A stretch of DNA of 64,000 nucleotides from Cocleimonas flava (GCF_004339015.1 NZ_SMFQ01000003.1:1178001-1242000); one strand, 5' to 3'; shown: positions 26,872-35,762, numbered from the stretch's first letter. Numbers and translations: made by a program. The notes: a model not told the origin generated them from the letters alone.

Positions 26872-27810
26872 CTACGCTTCAAATATTACGGAACGCATCG
26901 CTATCGCACTCGACCCATATCCTGTATTGAAAAAACTGATTTTGTCTTTCTCACTCTTTGCTCCTAATGTATAGATAAGCGGCAAGAAATGCTCATGTGT
27001 TGGGTGCGCTAAAGATGTGAGCTTGGGCATCGTTTGCGATATTTTGATGATGGATTGATCGTCACGATGTTCTATCCAATCCGTCATCTTTTGCTCAAAT
27101 TCCAAAGTCCAATCATACGGTTTGCTATTCGGCATGCGCTCTGCATACAGGTTGTGAACCATATTTCCACTTCCAATGATAAGCACACCGCGCTCTCTTA
27201 GAGCAGAAAGCTGTTTTGCCAAATCATAGTGAATATTGTGTGGTAAATTCCGATCCAGACTTATTTGCAGTACAGGAATATCTGCCTTGGGAAACATCGG
27301 CAACAAAACCGACCAGACACCATGATCAAAACCGCGGTCTTCATCTAAGATAATGGGTGTATTGGGCGTATGTCGCTGTGTTTGCAATAGTTGCTTGGTT
27401 ACTTCAGCCGTTGTTAAAGAACCTGGAGCAGGATAGGTCTGATCATAAAGTTTTTGCGGAAAACCACCAAAGTCATAAATAGTCTCAGGCTCTTCGCTGG
27501 CGAGAACACCAATTCCCCCAGTTGTTTGCCAGTGCGCCGAAATCACGAGGATAGCCGAAGGTTTAGTCCACTTAGCGTCAGAGCCTTCACCAAACTGCTT
27601 ACCTATTTTTCGCCAGCTTTTGTTGAACGAGTTCTCATTGATCGCATTCATCGGGCTACCGTGACCAATAAACATCACAGGCATCGTGGGCGATTTAGGC
27701 AGAGCTTTGAGTGACTCTATGGTTGAGTTGCTAAAAGTATCAGCCCAGGTCCTGGTTACCAAACCAAGGCCTGCAAGTGTGCTAAATTTTAACCACTGTC
27801 TCCTATTCAT
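26872..27810 (-). CDS. DODA-type extradiol ring-cleavage dioxygenase, exported
   Basis: A 312-residue protein of the class III extradiol (YgiD/DODA) family: MFIGHGSPMNAI, VISAHWQT and DHGVWSVLLPMFP contribute the metal-binding histidines. The N-terminus NRRQWLKFSTLAGLGLVTRTWA looks like a Tat signal (RR followed by a hydrophobic stretch), which cytoplasmic YgiD lacks. It is the last gene of a four-gene minus-strand unit (MBL hydrolase, DsbA-like, DoxX, this gene) with a divergent LysR regulator. YgiD homologues open L-DOPA and catechol-like rings. Confidence 0.88.
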   Translation of the reverse strand: MNRRQWLKFSTLAGLGLVTRTWADTFSNSTIESLKALPKSPTMPVMFIGHGSPMNAINENSFNKSWRKIGKQFGEGSDAKWTKPSAILVISAHWQTTGGIGVLASEEPETIYDFGGFPQKLYDQTYPAPGSLTTAEVTKQLLQTQRHTPNTPIILDEDRGFDHGVWSVLLPMFPKADIPVLQISLDRNLPHNIHYDLAKQLSALRERGVLIIGSGNMVHNLYAERMPNSKPYDWTLEFEQKMTDWIEHRDDQSIIKISQTMPKLTSLAHPTHEHFLPLIYTLGAKSEKDKISFFNTGYGSSAIAMRSVIFEA

Positions 27811-27851
27811 CTAAACTTCTCCGCGTGTTTCATATATCAAATCGATTACGT

Positions 27852-28349
27852 TCACTTGCTTATTATTCCATCCAATGAAAAACGACCTGCTCCACTGAAT
27901 ACCAGAGCCGCCGATGCTGCAAACAGTGCCAAAGCAAACTCATAACCTTTATTGCTGATAAACAAACCATTCGAAAAATGAACACTAAAGATCGCTACTA
28001 GCATGGTAACCGCCAAAACCAAAGCTGCTGGTCGTACCAATAATCCAAGAATCAATGCTAAACCACCAAAAAGCTCAGCGCTACCAGCCATTAGCGCCAT
28101 TAAATAGCCAGGCTCTAAACCGATAGAAGCCATCCATTTAGCCGTACCTTCAAGTCCATATCCACCGAATAGTCCAAATAACTTTTGCCCACCATGAGCG
28201 ATAAAAATCACTCCTATTGGAATTCGTAAGATAAGTGATGAAAGACTCTCATCTGTAGCAAATATTCTATTAAGTAATGGTGTTTTCATTGTCGTGTTAA
28301 GTGTTGTGTTAAGTGTTGTGTTAAGTGTTGTGTTAAGTGCAGTATTCAT
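27852..28349 (-). CDS. DoxX family membrane protein
   Basis: A DoxX protein with four helices: LILRIPIGVIFIAHGGQKLFGLFGGYG, LMALMAGSAELFGGLALILG, PAALVLAVTMLVAIF, YEFALALFAASAALVFSGAGRFSLD. The start is the ATG at 28349 (GGAG six bases upstream); a TTG start at 28361 would be worse. Codons 2-20 contain a 12-bp tandem repeat giving the peptide repeat LNTT four times before MKTPLL, so the N-terminus may have grown by slippage. DoxX members often join redox or detoxification operons, as here. Confidence 0.88.
   Translation of the reverse strand: MNTALNTTLNTTLNTTLNTTMKTPLLNRIFATDESLSSLILRIPIGVIFIAHGGQKLFGLFGGYGLEGTAKWMASIGLEPGYLMALMAGSAELFGGLALILGLLVRPAALVLAVTMLVAIFSVHFSNGLFISNKGYEFALALFAASAALVFSGAGRFSLDGIISK
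28269..28344 (-). repeat. 12-bp tandem repeat inside DoxX N-terminus
   Basis: Repeats of about 12 bp (minus strand CTTAACACAACA) encode LNTT units four times. Copy-number change would add or remove four residues without a frameshift. Confidence 0.75.
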
Positions 28350-28433
28350 TATTGTCTCCAAATTTTATTGTTAAGCTATCCAAGACATTTGCCTGTTATT
28401 TAGATTGCTTTAGTTGATTATGTAGTTGGTTGA

Positions 28434-29075
28434 TTAGGTGAATAGTTGACTATCCAGATACGCCTGCCATGCCTCAGGCTTTCCATAATAGTTAGAAATA
28501 GGATGACTGATTATTTGCGACTCTCTGACTTCAAACAACGTTGGAAAACCATTACCTTCAACCTTACTCAGTAACTCCCTACTCTGTTGAATATGTGCAT
28601 CGACCTGATTGTTTATAACGTCTTCGAACACGCGCTCAAATTCATCGACAGGGATTTCAATATCCCTAGCCAACGCTTTCAAGACTTCTACATCTGCCAC
28701 TTTTAAACCTTTTACATAATGGGCTTGTTGAATGGCATGCAACATGGCTGGCGCTTTATCCCACTGTTCTGCTGCAATAATGGCTGCGATAGGTGGGGTT
28801 GAATCCAATATGGCTGTTTCATCTTTCAATAAACCATTGTTATATTCATCACTGAATAATTGCCCTGTTAATTCTGCAATTCGCGCATCATGTGGTTGCA
28901 CAAAGTCACGTAGTTGAGAAGTAACCGCCTTAGTGTTCAAACCCGACATCATTCCTCCACCGTGCAATTTTAAAGATACATTGGGGTGTGCTTCTAGTAT
29001 CGCAATTAACGGTGCAGCGCCATAACACCAGCCACAAAGCGGGTCGAATATATACTCTAGTGTTTTCATTTTCAT
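28434..29075 (-). CDS. DsbA-family thioredoxin-fold protein
   Basis: The start is taken at the ATG at 29075 (GGAAATAAATAAT upstream); a longer TTG frame to 29105 is less likely. The protein reads MKMKTLEYIFDPLCGWCYGAAPLIAILEAHP with CGWC at about 14-17, then helical DsbA-family insert sequences. It has no signal peptide, so it resembles the cytoplasmic FrnE/DsbA-like oxidoreductases or 2-hydroxychromene isomerase relatives. It is second in the MBL-DsbA-DoxX-DODA operon. Confidence 0.85.
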   Translation of the reverse strand: MKMKTLEYIFDPLCGWCYGAAPLIAILEAHPNVSLKLHGGGMMSGLNTKAVTSQLRDFVQPHDARIAELTGQLFSDEYNNGLLKDETAILDSTPPIAAIIAAEQWDKAPAMLHAIQQAHYVKGLKVADVEVLKALARDIEIPVDEFERVFEDVINNQVDAHIQQSRELLSKVEGNGFPTLFEVRESQIISHPISNYYGKPEAWQAYLDSQLFT

Positions 29076-29117
29076 ATTATTTATTTCCGTATCCAAGCAA
29101 GACAAAATGAAGGGGAT

Positions 29118-30011
29118 TTACCACTTCATCTCGCCTGTATTTACTTTCGCACCTATCTCCAAGGCAAGGCCTAACTTATTCTCAGGATATTTAGCCTGCA
29201 TAGATTTAATCAAAGCCGCAGACGTTTTATGCGTTTCAAGGGCTTGTTCGAAATCGGCTAAATATTTAAGGTTGTATTTAACTAGAGAGCTATCCTGTAC
29301 ATCCTGATTCGCAGCATGTCCCGGAATGACCGTAGTCGGATTTAACGCCAGAATATTATCCAGCGTACTCGCCCACGCTTTGCGCGACGCTTTAGTTTGC
29401 GTATCTGCAGTCCACAAGTGCAAACCTGCAAACACATTAACGCCACCCATTACGGCTTTGAGGTCAGGTACCCAGAGAAATGTTCTGCCCGGTAAGTCAC
29501 CATCTAAACCAACGATGTTAAAACTATGCCCTTCCAAGTCGAACGATGACCCTTTGATTACCTCGGGAATCACTGGCTTTGTCGGTGCATTAGCGCCCAT
29601 TTTTGGTCCCCAGAATCCAACTTTCTTATCAACCGTTTTTTTAATCCAGTTTACTGTTGGTTCGGTGGCGAACACTTTAACGTCAGGAAATGCCTGTTTA
29701 ATCACTTCCAGTCCAAAGTAGTAATCAGGATCGCCGTGGCTGATGTATACCATCTTCAACTGCTTGCCACTGTTCAAAATCTCTGCAACCAACTGATGTG
29801 CTTTGGCTTTGGTAAATTGTGCGTCGATCAATACCGCATCCTTTTTACCGGTTACCAATACTGAATTGACGAAAAAGCTATTTTCTCCGCCGTTATATAC
29901 CTGAAATTCTAACTCAGATTCCGTTGCCGCCTGTACCGATGACATTGTCGTAAGTGTTAGTACAGCGGGTAATAAAAATTGGCTGATGCCTTTTAAAATA
30001 GTCGTTTTCAC
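29118..30011 (-). CDS. Exported MBL-fold metallo-hydrolase
   Basis: A 297-residue protein with a signal peptide (cleavage near VQA-ATE) and a metallo-beta-lactamase fold. The metal-site strand reads SHGDPDYYFG rather than the canonical HxHxDH, and later GHAANQD; so one His ligand of the first site is replaced. It is the first gene of the operon that continues through a DsbA-like protein, DoxX and a dioxygenase. Divergent LysR HTH gene at 30137. The canonical role of this branch is unknown. Confidence 0.85.
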   Translation of the reverse strand: MKTTILKGISQFLLPAVLTLTTMSSVQAATESELEFQVYNGGENSFFVNSVLVTGKKDAVLIDAQFTKAKAHQLVAEILNSGKQLKMVYISHGDPDYYFGLEVIKQAFPDVKVFATEPTVNWIKKTVDKKVGFWGPKMGANAPTKPVIPEVIKGSSFDLEGHSFNIVGLDGDLPGRTFLWVPDLKAVMGGVNVFAGLHLWTADTQTKASRKAWASTLDNILALNPTTVIPGHAANQDVQDSSLVKYNLKYLADFEQALETHKTSAALIKSMQAKYPENKLGLALEIGAKVNTGEMKW

Positions 30012-30103
30012 AGTGTTTATTCCTATATTCCTTTAATTGTTTTTCGAAGTAATGTTTCGATGTGAGAAAGTATATGTACTAAAAACGGGCAAATAAACGT
30101 GAC

Positions 30104-30136
30104 ATATCGCACTACATTGTTGCAATATACGCACTA
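30104..30136 (+). promoter_or_regulatory. Candidate LysR-binding direct repeat
   Basis: ATATCGCACTA (30104-30114) and ATATACGCACTA (30125-30136) form a direct repeat about two helical turns apart, ending at the LysR start codon. They lie in the 125-base divergent region and suit a LysR-type operator. Confidence 0.45.
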
Positions 30137-31081
30137 ATGGATAAATTAATGGCGATGAAAATCTTTACCGAAGTGGCTGATAGGGGCGGATTTACTGCTG
30201 CGGCAGAACATTTAGACTTATCACGTTCGATGGTTACGCGACATGTCACCGAACTTGAGCGCTGGTTAGGCAGCAGATTGCTGCAACGTTCCACGCGCAA
30301 AGTAAGCCTTACCGATGCGGGAGAAGCCTGCTTGAACAGCTGTCGGCAGATGCTCGCAATCAGTCAGGAATTACAGGACATCTCCGGTAAAAGAGATATT
30401 GAACCGCACGGCCAATTACGAATCACATCCAGCGTTTCATTTGGAGCCACCCATTTAACGCGGGCGATTACCGATTATTTAGAACATTACCCAAAGGTCA
30501 CTATCGATTTATTGTTACTTGATCGCAGCGTAAACCTAATCGAAGAGCGGGTCGATTTAGCCATTAGAATAGCTGGCGAGCTCGACCCCAATATCGTCGC
30601 TCGGAAAATTGCACCGTGTAAATCTATTATTTGTGCAACGCCTAAATATCTGGAACGCCATGGCGCCCCCGAACATCCGGACGATTTACAACATCATAAC
30701 TGTTTGACCTACACTAATTTTGGTAAAAGCGAATGGCGCTTGTCTCCTATAAATCCAAACAGCAATGGCGGTATTGTTGGTAGTGGTCAAGGAAACGATG
30801 AAGAAATAGTCGTCCCGGTGACAGGAAATTTAAGAGTGAATGAAGCAGCGGCTATCACACAAGCTATTCTTGATAACGCCGGTATCGCACTTCAACCGAG
30901 CTATATCGCCGGACCACTGATTCAACAGGGGAAACTGGTAAAGTTACTAAGCGATTGGGAGCCAGCGGAGCTTGGCATCTGGGGAGTTTATTTATCGCGA
31001 CATCATGTATCCGCCGCACAAAGGACGTTTTTAGATTTTCTGGTAAAACGCTTCAAGGGTATTCCAGATTGGGAAATTTAA
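30137..31081 (+). CDS. LysR family transcriptional regulator
   Basis: A 314-residue regulator with the HTH MDKLMAMKIFTEVADRGGFTAAAEHLDLSRSMVTRHVTELERWLG and the effector domain of the CrgA/DmlR-like group (FGKSEWRL). It faces the MBL-DsbA-DoxX-DODA operon with a 125-base divergent control region holding a direct repeat. It most likely controls that operon and itself. A terminator follows at 31197. Confidence 0.92.
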   Translation: MDKLMAMKIFTEVADRGGFTAAAEHLDLSRSMVTRHVTELERWLGSRLLQRSTRKVSLTDAGEACLNSCRQMLAISQELQDISGKRDIEPHGQLRITSSVSFGATHLTRAITDYLEHYPKVTIDLLLLDRSVNLIEERVDLAIRIAGELDPNIVARKIAPCKSIICATPKYLERHGAPEHPDDLQHHNCLTYTNFGKSEWRLSPINPNSNGGIVGSGQGNDEEIVVPVTGNLRVNEAAAITQAILDNAGIALQPSYIAGPLIQQGKLVKLLSDWEPAELGIWGVYLSRHHVSAAQRTFLDFLVKRFKGIPDWEI

Positions 31082-31196
31082 ACGTGTTGGTGATTACAGT
31101 TCTTTGATTACAGCTATTTGATTAATCTGACTAGATGAATATTGAGATCAAAAAAGTAGATTTAAGTGAGTTAAAACCTAGATTTATTACTTGATA

Positions 31197-31232
31197 CTTT
31201 TGGAGGCATCTTAAACACCTCCAAAAGATTTT
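31197..31232 (+). terminator. Terminator after LysR gene
   Basis: CTTTTGGAGG ... CCTCCAAAAG 10-bp stem, loop of about 11 bases, then ATTTTTACT. Confidence 0.85.
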
Positions 31233-31279
31233 TACTGTTTAAACTGTGCTGCTTAAACGATATTGCTTAACGGTGTTAC

Positions 31280-31486
31280 TTAAACTGCAGTCACTTTATT
31301 TGCACAAGGACCTTTCTGGCCTTGGCCAAGTTCATATTCTACTGCTTGTCCATCAGCAAGTGTTGCGTATTCGCCGCCTGCCTGAATTTCTGAATGATGC
31401 ACGAATAAATCCTTGCTACCGTCTTCAGGAGTAATAAAACCAAAACCTTTAGCCGCGTCGAACCACTTAACTGTACCTTTACTCAT
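31280..31486 (-). CDS. Cold-shock protein (CspA family)
   Basis: A 68-residue CSD protein: [68 protein letters not shown], with the RNP1 (KGFGFI) and RNP2 (LFVHH) motifs. The start is the ATG at 31486; the longer upstream reading is not plausible. It binds single-stranded nucleic acid. A long AT-rich leader lies upstream, as usual for cold-shock genes. Just beyond its stop are three degenerate copies of ACTTAAAC-type sequence (31241-31285). Confidence 0.93.
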   Translation of the reverse strand: MSKGTVKWFDAAKGFGFITPEDGSKDLFVHHSEIQAGGEYATLADGQAVEYELGQGQKGPCANKVTAV

Positions 31487-31842
31487 ATTTTTCTCTTTTA
31501 TAATAATTAATCGCAGAACTCTGCAGTACCAAGTATAACCGTTTATCGTCAATAACATCGATTTATAACAAAATGAATGAAACTGACTTTATTTCTGTTT
31601 AATCCGACAACGTATTTTTATATAGGGTATATTGGTTTTTCATCCCTCCTCCGCAACTTCTTGCCGAATGGCGCCCTTGCCACAACACACTGAAGCCGGA
31701 CTACTTTTAATAATTCCTTTTGATTTCTGATCATTCCTTTTTATTTTCGTAGGTATCATTTTCATCTCAAACAGTACAGAGGCTGCCCCTATTGCCATCA
31801 GCAATAATGTAAATAACACACAATAAAAGCCAGGAGTACACT
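31487..31842. other. Leader region of csp gene and divergent small gene
   Basis: It contains the upstream region of the cold-shock gene (minus) and, toward the right, the promoter of the small Lys-rich gene. No repeat of the families above was seen in it. Confidence 0.5.
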
Positions 31843-31968
31843 ATGAGCAAAGGATTAAACAGTAAGAAAGCAACCAAGAAAGAGCCTTTAATGACAGCTA
31901 AAGAAAAGAAAGCTGCCAAGGCCGAGAAAAAAGCAGCAAAAGGACGTCGCCACAAAATTGGTGAATAA
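31843..31968 (+). CDS. Small Lys-rich protein (41 aa)
   Basis: ATG at 31843, stop at 31966-31968, with a strong ribosome site CCAGGAGTACACT. The 41 residues begin MSKGLNSKKATKKEPL and end GRRHKIGE; the rest is almost pure Lys/Ala/Glu. This resembles small, very basic gammaproteobacterial proteins of unknown function. It is short but has clear translation signals, and the strong base composition would suit a ribosome- or nucleic-acid-associated peptide, which is an inference. Confidence 0.7.
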   Translation: MSKGLNSKKATKKEPLMTAKEKKAAKAEKKAAKGRRHKIGE

Positions 31969-32033
31969 TTGGTTTAGACAACCTAAAAGTCAGTGCTCTG
32001 GAAGCAAGCATTCTGGAAACAAGGATTTTTAAA

Positions 32034-32063
32034 GTCACCCCCCTACTTTGAGGCAGTTTTTTT
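32034..32063 (+). repeat. C6TACTT repeat, copy 12
   Basis: Exact core, then TGAGGCAG and T7. A near-perfect inverted partner of its first 12 bases (TAGGGGGATGAC) lies at 32081-32092, the only such partner I saw. Confidence 0.9.
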
Positions 32064-32163
32064 ACGTTTATAAAACGTGATAGGGGGATGACTATTATTG
32101 ATTGATAATTCTATTCATTATGATCATCTGATCAGTGTCGATTAAGCTTAATCTGTCACCAGA

Positions 32164-33321
32164 TTAATCATTACGTAATCCACCAAATATCTGTACCACT
32201 AACTCTACGTATTCTGGCACACAATCTTTGTGGCCCGACGGGACTGCAGTACATTTGATTAATTCGATATCAGCACCCAAAGCCAGCATCGTACTTAGCG
32301 TACTTTCTGAGCTAATGATGGGCACCGTCTCATCATCTTCGCCGTGGAACAATGTCACTGGCACATTCGGTTTCCAGTCATGCACGTTATCCTGACGATC
32401 ATTCTCTAAAAAGCGATCAAGGAAGGTCGTTTCATATCCCACGTCGGCATCTTGAGGGATAAATGCCGACTCGATAATGCTGACAATACCATCGGCCAAA
32501 TCACCCGGAAGGTTAATCGTAGGAATTGAAAAGCCCAGATTTTCCTCTACCAATTCATTCAGCGCCAAATTCAAATTGTATGGCCCTGCTCCCATCACTG
32601 CGGTAACCACATCCATCCCTTGTTGAGGGTTAGCCTGATAATCCTGCAATGCCGCCATGGTTACATAACCACCTTGCGAATAACCCGTCATAAACAATTG
32701 GCCATTACTTTGAATGGATGTTGTGTCTAACCACGTTTTAGATGCCTTCAGCATGTCAGTCACGGTGTAGGCAGATGTATCTTTTTGCAGATAAGGATGA
32801 TCGACGCCTAGCGACGAACCAAAACCAATATAGTCCGCAGAGAAAACAATATATCCCAAAGAGGCGAGCGCAATTTCAATGCTCTTTTCACTGGGTGTTA
32901 ACTGCTCACTAGGGGCTTCATCATTAGTGAAGGTGGTGGCATGCTGATAACTAATAATAGGACTAGGTGACGATTTGGCAGGAATGGCTATCATGCCAGA
33001 TACTAAAATCAACTCACCCGATGAATCAACCGTCATATACTCTATTTTATAGGTATCAACTGCATATTGAACCGTAATATTCTGCCCACCCGCCACATTA
33101 ATCGCAGTCTGAATATCCGTTATAGAATTGGCCGTTTTACTGCTAATTGATTTAAATTCACCACGGGCTGGATCAGTCGGTATCTCTTGATCATCATCAT
33201 TTGAACTAGAACTTCCGCCACCACAGGCCACTAAAAACAGACTGGAAACCATGATAAAAATGAGTCTGTTCATTACAGAAAACAAACTACTCTTCGATTC
33301 GTTTCTTATTCCCTTAATCAC
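32164..33321 (-). CDS. Secreted alpha/beta hydrolase lipoprotein
   Basis: About 385 residues (GTG start at 33321, with GGAG five bases before it; a Met at 33273 is also possible). Lipobox LVACGGGSSSSN is followed by an alpha/beta hydrolase with elbow GYSQGGY, acid DDETVPI and His in PSGHKDC. It resembles the secreted lipase/esterase class with an N-terminal extension. Substrate unknown. The GGGSSSS linker also occurs in the lipoprotein at 14089. Confidence 0.83.
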   Translation of the reverse strand: MIKGIRNESKSSLFSVMNRLIFIMVSSLFLVACGGGSSSSNDDDQEIPTDPARGEFKSISSKTANSITDIQTAINVAGGQNITVQYAVDTYKIEYMTVDSSGELILVSGMIAIPAKSSPSPIISYQHATTFTNDEAPSEQLTPSEKSIEIALASLGYIVFSADYIGFGSSLGVDHPYLQKDTSAYTVTDMLKASKTWLDTTSIQSNGQLFMTGYSQGGYVTMAALQDYQANPQQGMDVVTAVMGAGPYNLNLALNELVEENLGFSIPTINLPGDLADGIVSIIESAFIPQDADVGYETTFLDRFLENDRQDNVHDWKPNVPVTLFHGEDDETVPIISSESTLSTMLALGADIELIKCTAVPSGHKDCVPEYVELVVQIFGGLRND

Positions 33322-33430
33322 GACCACTCCTTTTAATAATGTGAATAATTAGCCATTTACTATTCATTACAGTATAGGCGTTTTTATCGGTTAAATTTGA
33401 AAGATATAACAAAATCAAACAATTAAAAAA

Positions 33431-33658
33431 CTAATCACCCATAAATGTAAAACGTAACACAGTTTCCCCTTGCAACTCTATCTCATCATAAAACATCTCC
33501 ACGGGCCTTACCCAGGTCTCCAGTTCACCCTCTTCCAGAGGATAGAGTGGTTTATAAATGGCCATCACTTCCATCGTTTCGGAATGCCTTGCAAGGCTTA
33601 TTACTTCGTATTCACCACCTTTATAGTGTTTATATTTTCCAGGTTTTAGATGCTTCAT
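33431..33658 (-). CDS. DUF1653 family protein
   Basis: A 75-residue protein: GKYKHYKGGEYEVISLARHSETMEVMAIYKPLYPLEEGELETWVRPVEMFYDEI is the DUF1653 pattern (small beta-barrel of unknown function). It lies upstream of the hydrolase gene on the same strand, about 110 bases away, so co-transcription is possible. Confidence 0.88.
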   Translation of the reverse strand: MKHLKPGKYKHYKGGEYEVISLARHSETMEVMAIYKPLYPLEEGELETWVRPVEMFYDEIELQGETVLRFTFMGD

Positions 33659-33710
33659 GTTATAGATGTTTCATATTTAATTGATTTTGATTTCATTATT
33701 TTATACTGAT

Positions 33711-33739
33711 GACACCCCCCTACTTTGGGGCACTTTTTT
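33711..33739 (+). repeat. C6TACTT repeat, copy 13
   Basis: Exact core, then TGGGGCAC and T6; CCCC/GGGG can pair. It lies between two minus-strand genes. Confidence 0.9.
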
Positions 33740-33758
33740 ATTTCCTGTTTCTATTGCG

Positions 33759-34946
33759 TTATTTAATTGATTTCCAGATAGAACCCTTCTCCATTTTCTC
33801 TAACGCTTTTTCCTGATGTGCGCGAATTTCTCTGTTTTTATCTAGAAGCCAACGGCCATCTTCTAAATTCTGTTTATAAGCAAGAAGTTTAGTTTGGCTG
33901 GCGCATTCCTTATCAATTGCACCCTCGGCAACCAAAGTCTTTAATTTCTTTTGTAGCTCTCTATGTGGATTGGTAATTTCACGAGTCTGGCATTTAATCG
34001 CATCAAGCAAGGCATTATTATGGACGCCAACAGTATGTGACAGATTAAAGAATAAACAACGCTCATATTGCAATAAGGACATTTCAGTATCGTGCGCTGC
34101 GGTAAGTTGTTTACGCAATGCTTTGGCATCTTTTGCAGGAAAATACTTGCCACCACCCGCTTCAGAAATTTCTTCCAGCTGCTTGCGTGTCTCTTTGCCC
34201 ACATCAAATCCGATAACATTCACCACCGCACGAACACCCGACTCATGCAACGCTTTTGCAGATGCGACAGGATCACCGCCACAGGTTTCTTTACCATCGG
34301 ATAATAAATAAACAATCGGAATCGAATCTTTCTTCTTTTTAGGGATTCGCACCTTTTGTAATTCAGCCAAGGTGAAATCCAGCGCATCCCCCATAGGTGT
34401 ATAACCAACGGGCTTCAAAGCATTGATGCTATTTTTTAGTTTAGATTTTATCGCGCCAGGTCTGTGTAACCATTCGACCGAATCGCACGATTCAGCTTTA
34501 CCCTTTTTGGTGTTATCGCCTTTGTGCCCATAAACGATCATTCCCACCGGTACATCTTTTTGCAGAGCTCCGAGAAAACGTAACGACTCACGTTTTGCAA
34601 TCGACATCTTCGATTTACCACCCAGCTTACCCGCCATCGAGCCAGACGCATCCATCAATAACACGACATGAGAAGCTGGCCGTTCCCCACCACTAAACGT
34701 CTTGGGTAATGGGCATTCTTTGATTTTAGGCGCTTTGATCTGAATATCACAACGCGAGATATCACCGCTGGTTTCAGCATCGAGTTTCTCGTAAAGCGCT
34801 TGAGCATCACAGGTTTCATCGGCATTAAGAGGTACTACAAAAGCAACACTAAATATCAGAGTGCATAAAGTTACTGCCATTTGTTGCCTAGCCGTTTGTT
34901 GCTTAGCCATCTGTTGCTTAGCTTTCTGTTTCTTAACGGCTTTCAT
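33759..34946 (-). CDS. Secreted VWA-domain protein
   Basis: The start is the ATG at 34946 with GGAG five bases upstream. A basic N-region with repeated KQQMA/KQQTA/RQQMA units precedes the hydrophobic segment (VTLCTLIFSVAFVVP). Next is a VWA domain with MIDAS DASGS, then TPMGDAL and LLSDGKETCGGD. The C-terminal part is helical and charged. VWA proteins of this sort with export signals are thought to mediate metal-dependent protein contacts. The N-terminal repeat of Gln-rich units may have arisen by slippage. Confidence 0.85.
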   Translation of the reverse strand: MKAVKKQKAKQQMAKQQTARQQMAVTLCTLIFSVAFVVPLNADETCDAQALYEKLDAETSGDISRCDIQIKAPKIKECPLPKTFSGGERPASHVVLLMDASGSMAGKLGGKSKMSIAKRESLRFLGALQKDVPVGMIVYGHKGDNTKKGKAESCDSVEWLHRPGAIKSKLKNSINALKPVGYTPMGDALDFTLAELQKVRIPKKKKDSIPIVYLLSDGKETCGGDPVASAKALHESGVRAVVNVIGFDVGKETRKQLEEISEAGGGKYFPAKDAKALRKQLTAAHDTEMSLLQYERCLFFNLSHTVGVHNNALLDAIKCQTREITNPHRELQKKLKTLVAEGAIDKECASQTKLLAYKQNLEDGRWLLDKNREIRAHQEKALEKMEKGSIWKSIK

Positions 34947-35006
34947 GAGCTCTCCTGCGGTTTTCATTAAAACATAAGACTACTCACTCAATAATAGTAT
35001 AAAAAA

Positions 35007-35033
35007 CACACCCCCCTACTTATAGGGGGTTTT
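35007..35033 (+). repeat. C6TACTT repeat, copy 14
   Basis: Exact core in a perfect hairpin CCCCCTA, loop CTTA, TAGGGGG, then T4. It lies between two minus-strand genes. This is the clearest terminator-like copy. Confidence 0.92.
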
Positions 35034-35067
35034 ATGTATTTTTTATTAACTTTTTATTAACCCTTAA

Positions 35068-35661
35068 TCAAAGCTTTAGTAACTCAAAAACACTTTGACG
35101 GCTACTCTTTAAAAGGTCTGAGGTTAACGATTCATCGTTTAAGGCTCTTCCAATGGCTACGCTACCAATCATCATTGCTGTTGCGGCGTAGATATCTTCT
35201 TTACTGACTTCGGGCTTTTTCGTGTCTTCTGTCACTTTTGAAATACGTTTATGCATCGCAGTATTGAGCCCTCTGAATACCTTCGTATAGGCCTCTTTTA
35301 CTTCACTTTCGCCGTTCGCGATATCTGTCACTAAAAATGCCAATGGGCATGGAGAATGTTCCTGATTGATATGTTCCAGACTCAAATAGTCATTTACCAG
35401 ATACTTAATCCATTGCTGATCATCAAAATCATCTGGTTTCACTCTAGATATTTCAGTGCGTTTAGCACCCGCAACAACTGCTTTTGCGTAGACCGCTTGC
35501 TTACTCTCAAAATGTGCGTAAAACGCCCCACGCGTCAGACCTGCATGATTCATTAATTCATCGATAGACACTTGATCAAACCCTTTGGTCGAAAAGAGTG
35601 TAATTGCACTACTGAGGATTTTATCGTGACTCGTTTGTTTATGTTGTTTTGATAAAGGCAT
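35068..35661 (-). CDS. TetR family transcriptional regulator
   Basis: A 197-residue TetR protein: ILSSAITLFSTKGFDQVSIDELMNHAGLTRGAFYAHFESKQAVYAK is the HTH, followed by a TetR ligand domain. It is divergent from a MAPEG protein, and the 101-base gap carries the palindrome ATATGTTGTTTAACATAT, so it probably represses itself and that gene. Confidence 0.92.
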   Translation of the reverse strand: MPLSKQHKQTSHDKILSSAITLFSTKGFDQVSIDELMNHAGLTRGAFYAHFESKQAVYAKAVVAGAKRTEISRVKPDDFDDQQWIKYLVNDYLSLEHINQEHSPCPLAFLVTDIANGESEVKEAYTKVFRGLNTAMHKRISKVTEDTKKPEVSKEDIYAATAMMIGSVAIGRALNDESLTSDLLKSSRQSVFELLKL

Positions 35662-35685
35662 AAATCGATTCTAATGAAAACTATA

Positions 35686-35703
35686 ATATGTTGTTTAACA
35701 TAT
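35686..35703 (+). promoter_or_regulatory. TetR-type operator palindrome
   Basis: ATATGTT-GTTT-AACATAT, a perfect 7-bp inverted repeat, in the gap between the TetR regulator and the MAPEG gene. Confidence 0.6.
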
Positions 35704-35762
35704 CATAATTAACTTTAAGATGATGAACTCCCAAGAACCTCAACATAACAAGGAAAACCCCG

